Below are positions 38,470-50,700 of a DNA stretch of 64,000 nucleotides, one piece after another. Numbering within the stretch: position 1 is the first letter of the stretch; each line of letters opens with the position of its first letter. The notes beneath the pieces are model-generated. The model ran no database searches. It worked only from the letters and a program-made list of their open reading frames with translations, and was not told where the DNA came from. Made by a program: the position numbers and the translations under genes. The stretch is from Siniperca chuatsi (lineage: Eukaryota; Chordata; Actinopteri; Centrarchiformes; Sinipercidae): the NCBI RefSeq assembly GCF_020085105.1, contig NC_058044.1, forward strand, positions 23,297,206-23,361,205, in the 5' to 3' direction.

Positions 38470-40730
38470 CTAGTGCAGACATCCAAAGATGGTGTACTGC
38501 TCCACCAGCTCCTCCATGCCCAAACAGGCAGGCCTGTGCTCGTCAGTCTGACACTCTGCTTCTGTGGGCCAGTACTCGATCCAGGTTCTCTCACCGAGTA
38601 CATACTGATACCTGAGGAGAGCAAAGTGAAAAACACACTGGGTTTTTAAGTAACCAGGTATTTGTGCATACAAAAATAGAATATTTTAAAGTCGTCAAGG
38701 TCAACCACTCTACAATCTAAAAAATGTTGGTATGAAATTCGTAAAAGAACAGAAAAATCATAGCAAGTACAAACTCAAAAGTTGTGCTCCTTGTTCACTC
38801 ACGATTGTTTCTCCTTGTCTATGTGAATATCTTTGGCCATGCCCATGATCAGGTAGGTTTTGCCTATTTTCAGATCTAAAGCCACCCTGCAGTGCCGATA
38901 ACTGAGGAATCGACGCAGTTTACCCTGAGGACCCTCGTCACAGATTTCTGTTAAGAGAAAAAAGCTAATTATATATAATAAATTACATATTGTAATTACA
39001 GGTGCAGTATAAAAACACCACTGTTGTATTCTTATATTACTATAAGAAATATTAGGGGAAAGTAAAGATCAGGCAGTTAAAATAGTATAATTTTCAAAGT
39101 AGGGAAATGCTCACTATCACTCTTGACTTCCCCTGGCCTCCATTGACACGCATCATAACCCCCTGTAATTAAAATATTGGAAAAGAGAGTAATTATATAT
39201 AACTACAGGTGCAATATTAAAATGTTACTAATGTATTCTCATATATTGCATGCATAAATGGCTATGCAGAGATGTACAGTGGCCACAAAAGAAAGAGGCT
39301 GATTTGTTACCTTGAGGCTTTTCAGAAACACTTTAGAGTAAACATCAGAGGGTAGTACACTTTAGGCAGTTCAAATTTTGAAGGTTTAAAGAAAAAAAAA
39401 ACACCCACCTTCTTTGATGACTTCCACAACCCGCATTGTGTAAATATCAGTGGACAAGTTGTCTGTAAAATTTTCCAGTCTCACTTTGTACACTGAGGAC
39501 AGACAAGTTGCAGTTTGTTAGTCGCTCACTCACTCACTCACTCAAACACAAAGACTTACCAAATTCTATTTTGCTGTTCACTGCGGTCTCACAGGCTTTA
39601 GCTGTGCGCTCATCATTGCTGATTTTTTCTTTCTTCTGCATACTGCAGTTCTCTGGAAATACACATTGGGCACAAAGTACATACAGTATGTAACTGATTA
39701 AATTGGCACATATGCAGGGCTTGTTGGTGTATCATGCAGTAGGTCTCAGGCATTGTTCTCATTTAGGGTCGAAGCTTTTCCTGAGCCTCTCAGTGCTGGC
39801 CTGGTTTATCCGGTACCTTCTTCTTGACTGCAGCAGGGAGAAAAGGCCGTTATCCGAATGAACCACTCTTTGCAGGGCCTTGTGGTTCTGCTCGGTGCTG
39901 TTCCCATGCCAGGCAGTGATGTTCCCCATCAGGACACTTTCGATGGTGCAGGAGTAGAAATTCCTCAGTATCTCCAACTTTCAACTGAGTTTTAGTTGAT
40001 ATTGTGATACAGCTCCACAAGGCATGTTTTTGTATTTGTAAATATTATGCCACAATATTTTGTTACACCCTCAATCTATTAACCAAGATATTGTTTACAT
40101 CCTTGAGGCAGAATGTTAATGTTGTGTTTCTTAAAGAGTTTCAGATGTAATGTAATTCATGCTTAAACAGCTTATATTAGACAACATGTTCCTCACCTTC
40201 AGCACATGTGCATTCGTCATTTGTACAGAGTCTCAGTAGCTCTCCACCTCTCCTCTCTGGGTGGTAGAACTTTACACAAGGTGTCTCTGCAACAATGAAG
40301 AAAATTATATAATGCACATTAGATATCTTAAAACTGTATTTTAAATGCATCCTTATCCACCCTCTCACAAACACTGAAAGCTTTGCAGCAATGAATGAAT
40401 CCTAAAGCTCAAAGGTGACAAACTTAAAGTAAGTGTGGGTGTGTACAAATGGAGACTGTCTTCATCATTAAAGAGCAATGGTCATGTTTACATTTTTCTG
40501 ACATCTCTTGTGGTTGGAGGGTATTGACAAATGATATATTTTACTGTTCAGGTATGTCTGTATGTTTCAGACACAGAGACAGCCCAAGTTTCTGGGTGTC
40601 TTTGAGACTCACGGTTATTGTGTTGATGGTTGTAGTATTCATAGACAGACACAGCAGCTGGTTGTAAGACGCCCACTTTCAGCGTCTGACGGATCCTAAA
40701 AGAGATCTCCTCTGGTCGCTTGTGAGAAAC
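38470..40730 (-). CDS. c3: c3 exons: end of MG8, anchor and C345C (netrin-like) domain
   Basis: Exons 40613-40730 ([20 protein letters not shown]), 40197-40286 ([20 protein letters not shown]), 39560-39652 ([20 protein letters not shown]), 39409-39492 ([20 protein letters not shown]), 39115-39162 ([15 protein letters not shown]), 38803-38947 ([20 protein letters not shown]) and 38470-38611 ([20 protein letters not shown], ending TIFGCLH and TAG). The last Cys-Leu-His replaces the human Cys-Pro-Asn. Cysteine spacing of the domain is preserved. Confidence 0.95.
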
Positions 40731-41750
40731 CTGTGGAGAGATATAAAGCAAAGTTATGTGGGAGGGAGAGTTGTGATTTGGCACTTAAAATGCGCAAACA
40801 CAATATCATGTTGTGTTACCACTATACAGTAGATGTCAAAAAGCCTAATGAAACCTAAATGTACACAGTCAGGGACAGATTTACTAAAGCTTTTGCTCCT
40901 GTTTTTCAGACGCAGATGCTCCTTTTGATGAGATATTTACAGTGTGTGTTTGACTGCATTTATCTCAGTATTCTAGTGAGACATCTACAGCTCCACTTGC
41001 TGCACTGTGAGCTGCTGGACCTGCTGTTACATACTGCTCTCTCTCTCTCTGTATATTTTGTGCCTTTCATTCATTTTATTATGTTACTCATTTCCAGTCA
41101 AGTCAATTTGACTCCTACTGCTTTAATAACCTATTTGTTTTAATAACTTACTTACCAAGAGTGCGTGTGCCGAGCAAAGGCTAATTGGCAAAGGTGGCAT
41201 TTCCCAAGTCACAGGTAAATCTAGGTTGTGAAGCCTTAAGTCAAAACCAGTAAGTCCAAAGTCAAGTTCATTCACTAACATTTAAACATTTTGAAACAGA
41301 GTAACAGTTAGTACAGCACACTTACAGACTTAATTAATGTCTTTTAAAATATGTATTTGTTTCAAATAAACTTTACAACATTTAAAAGCTAAATTCTCAG
41401 GTGTGCCTTGGTATGTTATTCCTTTGACACAATTCAACAATCTTTCGTCTGTCTGCTGTTCTGCACTGCCAAATTAACCTTTTCCTCTTATTAGCTGCTG
41501 TTGGATTTATTCAAAGTTCATCAATTGTCAGGTAAATGAAGAGTTGATTTGCACAATTTATAGCATATTTTTTTTGATCTTTGGGCTTGGGAAGGATATC
41601 ACATCATTCCAAGTATAAAGGCTGAAAAACTGGTTACCTTATCCAGGTAAATGATGAGTGAGCCTTTTTCTGACAGGAATTTGTTCATCTCATACCTTGA
41701 AATGGTACGGGCATGTCCTTTAGACAACTATACACACACACACACACACA

Positions 41751-41791
<41 letters not shown>

Positions 41792-44700
41792 ATACAAACA
41801 CATCATCAGACCATCTTCTAAACTTTAAAACATATCTTGTTTCTACAAACCATAAACATTGACCTTTGAACTCTGTATGTGTGTTTCAGTCTTACTAAGT
41901 TCAGATCATCTGTGTTAGGGGTGAAGCCAGTTAACAAGCCAATATCCAAGATTGACATGGTTGCATCATGCTCCTTGTCCATATACCTGTACAGAAAATG
42001 GACATAATAATTTAAATAACAGAATAAAACAGACAGGCAAGTGAGAAGCAAAGCCCTTTAAGAAATATCAAATCAAATAACTTTAATAAGGATTAATAGG
42101 AATAATAAAGGAATAAAGAATTCAGGATTCATATATAATCTTAAACTACATAGAAAAGAGGGGTGACATTGAGAAGAGAAATTATTTTGAATCAGAGAGG
42201 ATGTGATAAACTTTAGAATAGTGAATCATTAGCTGGATGACTGAAACAACATAAAAAGGTTCACAACTGATAAGATATGTTAAGATGGGCATATCTGTTC
42301 AAGCTGATTCAAAACATCTTCTAAATGTGCGACCACTGTGCAGTCTGATATCTGCAACATTTCTATTTAACTGCACCATATTTCTCTGATGATGGGAGAC
42401 AGCAAACATTGTGGAAAAATAAGGTCATCAGGGATAAGGGCAGGGTAATTAAAAGATAATGGCAAGACTGAAAAGAAAACAACAGAAATGGAAGAATAAA
42501 AGGGAGGAAGATAGTTCTGTATAAAGCCATATTACTGTAACACTTCTTCATTGTACTTACAAAACCTCTATTCTCAGCTTGTATATCTTCTCATCCTCAT
42601 CCATTTTCACTGCAGGAGCAAAACATGAGATGAGCATTTAGTTTGGCAGAAAAAGTGATAGACAACAACAAATACAAAAAAAAAAAAAACCCAGCCAGAC
42701 AAGCATAAAACCAAACTATACAAATACAAGCAAGAGACTGAGAAAATGACAACCAACAAATAAAGACAAATAGATAAACAGGAAGAGGCCGTAAAAGTAG
42801 TGGACAGAGGCATTGTTACAGTTTCAAGCTTTCAGTTTTACTTTAACACCATCATCAGGAGCATGTAGAGGTGCCAACAGCTAATAAATAACATGCCTAA
42901 ATAGAAAAACTGTAGACCCGCTACAGACAGTACAGAACTCAGCTGCCATGCTTTTAACCAGAGTAAACAGGTTTGAACACATCAACCCGGTTTTAGCCTC
43001 TTCACACTGGCTTCCGGTACGTTTTAGAATTTATTTTAAAGTTCTGTTAATTACTTACAAGACACTAAATGGTCTGACTCCTCAGTATATCACAGATCCT
43101 TTATCCCCATACGATCCTGTTTGCACTTTAAGATCCTCTGGCAGGAGCCTTTTTGTTCCAGACTCTCGACTGAAGACTAAGGGGGACAAAGCTTTTGAAA
43201 TAAGCACCCAGAGGCTCTGGAACACCCTGCCACTGGAAAAACGACAAGCTGAGTCAGTGGCTTCTTTTAAATCTAAGCTTAAAACGTACTTTTATTGCAC
43301 TGCCCTGATTTCATCAGGTTTGTTTAGTTCTTTTATTGCTGTGTTTTTATGTGTTTCTGTTATGTTTTATGTGTTTGTACTTGTGAAGCACTTTGTAACA
43401 TTGTTTTGATAAGTGCTATGTAAATAAAGATATTACTCAGTCTGTGAAAGCACTTTTATAATGTCTTTTGTGGCTCTGTCCGAAGCTTCCTAAAGTCTGA
43501 AAAAAATAGCACTGATGATTTCATGATGTCTGGCTTGTGACTTGATTTATAAAACAGAAAAGTAGGGGTGTGGAGTTCAAAAGATATACATTTATCAGGC
43601 AGGGAGGATCTAATGAAAGACGCTATAGAGTTGCATTTTGGAAGTGTAGGATTGAGGGGTTTTGGGGCATTGACTTACACTAGGTACTAAGAGCCCATTT
43701 ACACCTGGTATTAACCTGTGAACTGTATCTGGATACATTATCTGGATAATGACATCCGATCCACAGGCTACTACTTAAAAGTTTTTGCCCAGCTTGCTTG
43801 AGCTAGCAGGAAGAGGCAGAGTTAGGTCACCTTTTAACTTGATTGGTAAATTATTTTCTGAAGAATGTGGTGACGCTGTACAGATTGCATTTGCATCTGG
43901 CTAAGGTCCGATCAAAATGCGAGCCAGACCACCTCCAGATGTGGTGTGACTAATCCAATTAAATTCAGATCAAAATGCATTCTGGGTGCATTATTAACAC
44001 CTTATGCTATAAAGAGACTTATCATGATCTTTTCTAGAATCTTTTTGGGAATCCAATATTATTGCAGCTTGAAACTGCAATAGTGCCTCTGTCCTTTTTT
44101 GGAGTAACTCTACTCTTGTTGTTTTGAATATCAGTGGATCTCCTGGTTTCAGGGATTAAGGCACCAAATCACCTGGGTTGAGCTGCACAGACAGGTTGAA
44201 CTTCTGACAGCTGCTTTTCTTTTCTTTAGGCAGAGCGTAATACAACGACACCATCTGTCACATAGACAAAAGTTTATCTTAAAGGATATTTCCAGTATTA
44301 AAACTTGGAATATAACTTATTTTCTTAACTATGGCCACCATCTCTATTAGTAATAAAAACATCATACTCATCGAATTAATTACTGATGTCTGGGAATGCG
44401 GCATCATTGCTAAAAAGAGATCTAATCTCAGATCTTACTAAACAAGTATGACCAGTCAGACAATTTTTCAGGTTTTAAACAAACCTGTGGGTTTGTGTCA
44501 TTTAATGTATAGCTAGTCTATCATGTGTAGTATTTACAGTTAAAAATTTGTCTTCCATTATTTTTTGACACCAGTCAGTAATCAGTGCTTTCAGTTAGAG
44601 GGAATGATGATTAAATACCAAATTACAATATTTCAAAACTATTCTAAAACCATAACTCTTTTTCTGAAGGTTTAAGATTATGACTTAAAAGCTGTGTTAG

Positions 44701-47700
44701 TATTTTACTAATTGTAATGTGAAAAAGAGAATTATGCCCCAACTCTATGGAGGTAGCTCAGTCACAATATTAATGAATGCACACAGAAGGATTCACAAAT
44801 ATATTTTGGGATTTATATATAAATGACTCTCTCCACAAAAATATTTATTGTTGGGGTGCCCCTACACTTGGTAGATTGCTATTTAGAGGCACTCCTTTCA
44901 TTAGTGAAGAGAGAAGTTTTAATTGACCTATTAAATTATGTATGATTTTTTTCATGGAACTGTGTAAAGTCTTTTCAGTGTCAGTCTCCAACACGCCTGT
45001 GGATTTGTATAAGAAACGGTGTAGAATAATTAATATTAACCACCAAGTTTGATGTGCACAAGAGCACAGAGGTTTCTGGGTACTTTTAAACAGTCTGGTG
45101 CTGGTTGCAGAAAATTTAACCTGTGGATCTGGCATGCATGATCACAGCTTGACAGTGTGCATCGCTCCAATTAGAGACCACAGATGGAAAGCATACCAGC
45201 TGACTTCATATGGCTGTAAAGGAAAGGTTGTTAGTAAAGGCTGTTGTGGATGACAGATGCTGATAAGAATCACACAGTAATAGCTATTCTGTCTCGCTGT
45301 ATTTTTACTCTGTGAGGTCAGTGGTTGAAGAATAAAAGTAAAACAAACAACCAAAACACAAATTTGTAGTTTGAGAGATTTTTCTGAGGTTTATGCGGGT
45401 TTGCCTTCTCGAATTCAAGAGACGAAAATATTACAGAATACAGGCGCTGTGAGCAGTGTGCTGTAGACCTGCTTCGAAGCAGGCCAGCAACGTGGACATT
45501 TGTGGACTGAGATTGCAGTGTGCCGCTGGACAGACAATGACACCCTCTGCTGAGCTCCTCCTACCACTGCTTTGCTGCAAGTCGCAAAAATAAACTACAG
45601 AAGGCAAGGGATAAACTGATTGTGCCTCAGAAACATGCCACTTCCCTGGCACATAGCTGCAGTTCAAGCTGCACCCCTGCATGAAAATAGAGCCTTATGT
45701 TGTGCGGTTTTCCACTATAATTTGAACTTCTTATGTAGCTAGAGCTGTGTGTCTACCAGCTTGTTTTGGAATTCTCCTGCCCCTAGTGGCCATTAATGCA
45801 GCTGTAATTGGTCACAGTGGTGTTTGTGTGTGTGTATTTTCACCTTAGATGTTCTAGTGGTATAGTGGTTCTCTTTGTTGAAGTGGAACTTATCAGGTTT
45901 TGTCCTTTCAGGAAACACAATGTCCACTTTCACATCATACTCCTCTTCATTAGCACTGGCCCAGTACTCAGCTATTGCCTGGTACACCATTATAGTAGCC
46001 TGGAGAGAGATATAGAGACAGTGAGGGAGAGAGAGACTTGATTGATCAGTAGTTTAAGCCCCAGATTAACTAACACAAATAAGCATAACTTATTTAACTT
46101 ACTTAAAAGTCCTAATATAGATACATAACCACATAAATGCATAAATATAAATAAATATACTGCGACAGAGCGAGAAAGAGGGAGACTCCTACTTGAGTTG
46201 ATCCATAGCCTCTGCCATCGATCCGCTGTTGGTTGAACCATCTGACAACAGGTTTGGCATCCTCAAAAGCCTTTAATATAAAAGTCAAGAAAAGGGTTGA
46301 AATCTCTTTTTTCCTGTAGATTGTATCAATTATTTTATTGAGAGTCCTATTCATTACTGCCTGCAAGTTTCCAAAGTGTACCTAAATATTATTTATTTAG
46401 GTAACATACTTCTGTGCACCAATATATACATATATAATTTTTTTGACGGATAAAGAGGAGATGACATTAGAGAGATTGATTTTTGTTTTAAAACAATCAC
46501 AATAATCTTAGACATCTCTTCCTACAGTGTCGTGGCCAACAGTGCTGTATCTAGCCTTGTAGCCTGAAGACTTAGCCAAATGACAAGGTGACGATATACG
46601 ATTGCAATGATTGGGACTGGCAGAAAAGAAAAATTATTGTATGGCGGACCGGAACTGCCAAAATAAAAAAATAAATTACAATAAATAAATTAATATGTCA
46701 TTAAATGCACCAAACATTAAAATTATTGTAGGTATTAAATAATTTATAAATGTAGACAAATTGATATTTCTGTTCCCACCAGGACTATGATCTGGATCAT
46801 ATTTTATGGAGAAAATATGTTCTGTTTTTTTTCTGGATGTCCTTCGGCTGCTCTGCCTCAACTCTCTGTGATTTGACAAGTTTACTGATGAACAGATAGC
46901 TTCACTTGTTACTAAAGTAGCTAACCGCTAACTGCTGCCAACTGTAACATTAGCTGCCCTCAGCTAGTTGGCCGTGCAGCTGCGGTCCGATTAACTGCCT
47001 CTTCCCGGAGTGGGAGCTTGGAGCAACAGCGTGTCAACAATGCCGCACCCCTGGTGCTCCCAGCTGTGTGCTCACAGTCCAGGAAATCAGCAATTGGCAC
47101 AGCTAAAGTAACTAACCTCTACCAACAAGCAGTTTAAGCCATCTGTCCATTAGCAAACTCCGTTAATCACTGAAAGTTGAATCAGAGCAGGCGGACGACA
47201 TCAGAGGGAAGACCAGAAAATATTATATATTTTATTATATTATATTTTACTCCATAAAATATGATCCAGTTTCACCAAAATCAATGAATAAAGTTATGAC
47301 AGTTGTGTGCTTTTGTACAGTAATAAGTGAGGCCCAGTCCCCTGAAACACTTGGGCAGCATGCATCGTTTTTCAAACCTAATTATTGTCTCATTTGTGGT
47401 CTGATGAATAACCGTACCATAATTATGTAAGATCTTGACATTACTTGGTTCTGTGCGTCTGAAAAGTTCATCATCAAATGTGTTCTTTGTTTATTCTGTA
47501 TTATACTGCTTAATACAGTTGAATGATTGGAACTACTAGAAAATAAAAAACAGTATTACTAATGTTAGTTTAATCTCAAAATAAATATGCCAATGAGTTT
47601 CACATCGATGTCAGAATTAGAATCAGCTTTAGTGGCAAGTAGGTTTACACAGACAAGGAATTTGCTTTGGTATTTTGGTGAAAAACAATAAACATTAGAA

Positions 47701-50700
47701 ATACAAACAAAGAAAGCAAGTACTGCAGGTCAAGAATCAAATATAAAATTGACAATAAGATAAAAGAACATTAACAAAAATATAAGAAAATAAAGAATAT
47801 GTACAATATGACTTATTTAACTGACAGTTTGTGTAGTGTGCAAAATATTTACATGGGAATGTGCAAAAGTTTACAGTATGAGTATAGTGTACTGAGTCAC
47901 TGTCAGTGGGGGTCCCAGGCCTTGTTGATGAGGCCAATTGCAGACTGAAAGAAACTGTTTTTGTGGCGTGAGGTTTTGGTCCTGATGGACCGCAGCCTCC
48001 TGCCAGAGGAGAGTGTCTAAAACAGTTTGTGTCCAGGGTGGGAGGAGACAGCCACAATCTTTTCTGCACGCTTCGAGCCCTGCAGGTCCTGGAGGGAAGG
48101 TAGATTGCAGCGAATCACCTTCTCTGTGGAGCAAATGATACGCTGCAGCCTGCCCTTGTCCTTGGCAGTGGCAGCAGCCAGCACAGTGCTTCAGGGTGGA
48201 TGGAGAGACAGAGTCTGGCCTGGCTGCTTTGCAGGGCTTCTGCCTTCTGAACAGTCTGTTGACATCCTTCTCCAGGATGGAGAGTCGTTGTTGTGGTAGG
48301 GGATGGGAGAGCCTGTGGGGTAGGCAGTTGTGGAGAGGCCCAGGTCCCTGCTGAGGTGGGAGGTGGAGCTAGTGGATGGACTGTCCCAATGTCTCGCAAA
48401 GTGACATTAGAACTCATTCAGTTCATTGGCCAGGCGCACGTCGTTAATGGTTTGGGGGGGCTTTTGGTTTGTAGTTGGTGATTTGTCTGCTCCCCCTCCG
48501 GATAGAAGTAGAGGAAGTAGAGTAAATTCTTTGACATCAGTTTAGACAACCTCTATGCAATTTTGAAAAAGTGGCATCATACAACCTGTCATCTTGTGGT
48601 CATTTTTTTAAAACTCTAGATGGATGGATAGTTAATATCTTGGGGTCATGGGTGACTTGACTCTGTGGATGAAGGATTTTCTTTCCAGTTGGTAAGTGTA
48701 GCGCAAATTTTAACCAGATTTACAGAAAATTGACAAGAAAATGCGTATTAATCCATCCACTACTGTTTTGCGAATATTAGAAGTTGGGAGCATCGAGATA
48801 CATAGTGGCACAAATTCTCCAGTCGGTGTCATTAAAATATTGCACAATAAGAGGACACAAGATACTGTTAAATGACCGCCAGTCAAACTTCAAACGATGG
48901 AAAACAATGTAGAAAATGTGATGAATACATATGGCATTTTGTTTGTTGGAGCAGAAGCTTGAGTGACAATAAGTAAAATACTTCATTTACATCACAAGTT
49001 TGTATGCATTTCACTTTGTCGCATTTTGTTTTTATAGATACACCAACATTTTCCACCTCAGCCAAAAAAAAAAAAAAAAAAAAAAAAAACACTTCTGCAG
49101 TATTTAAACTTTTTATATCTATCTATCTATCAATCTTTTTTTTAATTTAATATATATCTCTTAACTTGTACGTGTGTGGACAAACCCATAACTACGGTCA
49201 TACCTTAGATCTTGTTTTCCAAAAGAGACTTCAAAATCTGGACAGAAGGAAAAGACGCAAGTACAGATAACTATATCAAGGGGCTGAGTGAGTGGCAGAC
49301 ATACAAAAATGATCTACTATTGTGCATTCACATATTAACAGCTGCAAACAAGTTTGAAACTAATTTCCTGCACTAAGAGATGCCTCCAGGTTCAGTTTTT
49401 CTTTGTCCCACTGGATTCAGGATCTGTGCGCTGCACTTGACTTTGCTCCAAATTTGGACTAGACTGATTTCAGGCCCTTTGATGTTTTCACAGATTTTGC
49501 CACCCTGTCTCCAGACTATCAACACAGTTTGCTTAAAACTACATATTGTGTTTTCAGGGATGGCTGTTAAAATTGTGTCCACCTAATTGAGTCTCTTATC
49601 CTTTCCCTAAGAGATCCTCAACCCTAACACCCTCAACCATGGTGGAAAAAATCAGTGCACATCTTTGACTTCCAGCTACCATCCTCTCACCTTCTCCAAA
49701 TTCAGCAAGATGCTGTCTTGGCTTCTTTCCTCCTGCAAGCTACATCCTTCTTACCCTTTCCAACGATAACCAGAGCTGTCAGAAATCACCCTACTTATGT
49801 TACTAAGAAACCTCTATCTCTGAGCTCTAGGGGAACATCCAAACTTGCCCCTTCCTTTATCTCTGCAGTCCTGTACTACAGGTTGGTATTTTGATGCTTT
49901 TTTTGCATTCTACCTCTTGGCAGCCCTCCTGTCACAACATTGTAAGTCTCACCACAATGATTTTCTTATCTTCTTGGGAGCACAACACTGTTATTCCAAT
50001 ATATTTATAGACTTTTCATCCAACATTAACTTCAGCCTACAGCTGTCACATCCATACAATATCAAAGGGAAAAAAATTGTACACATTAATGGGAATTTAT
50101 TCAATTCTGAAAATAGAAAATGTTGCAAGATAGTATAGAACTTTCTGTTGTTGCAAGAGTACCATTTCTGATTCTAGCTTCTAGTTTGAGGTTTACCATT
50201 ATATCCTCCAGACAGCATTTGAGATGGTCGTGCAGTCATGAGTTAAGAATGGAGTTGTGAAGGTCTGACAGAATATAACGACAGCACATAACAAAAATGT
50301 AAACACTCGTCCAGCTCTGTTTATTCCAATTGGGCCAACATCCTTTCTCTGGGTAATATCAAGGGACTGGGAGAACGACACTATCTGGGTATAGGGAGGT
50401 GTGGATGATGTCTGGAAGGGAGAGGGGAGTATCAAAATAATACTGACCCCAGCCTGCCACCCATTTGTAAACCGATGTGGTTTGGCTTCAGCTTGGCGCA
50501 TCGTAACGCTGCATTAACTCATACAGAGGGAGTCTTTGGCCTCTCAAGAAGCTGTAGCTCTGTGGGTAGGTTGCGGTGAGCACGTAATTTACATTCTCTG
50601 CTCAGATTAGACAGTTGTTTTCTGACATATCCGCCATACTATGAACGAGCAAGAAGTTTCCCATTGCACAAAATGTTTCCCTGAGTACAAAATAGCTTTG

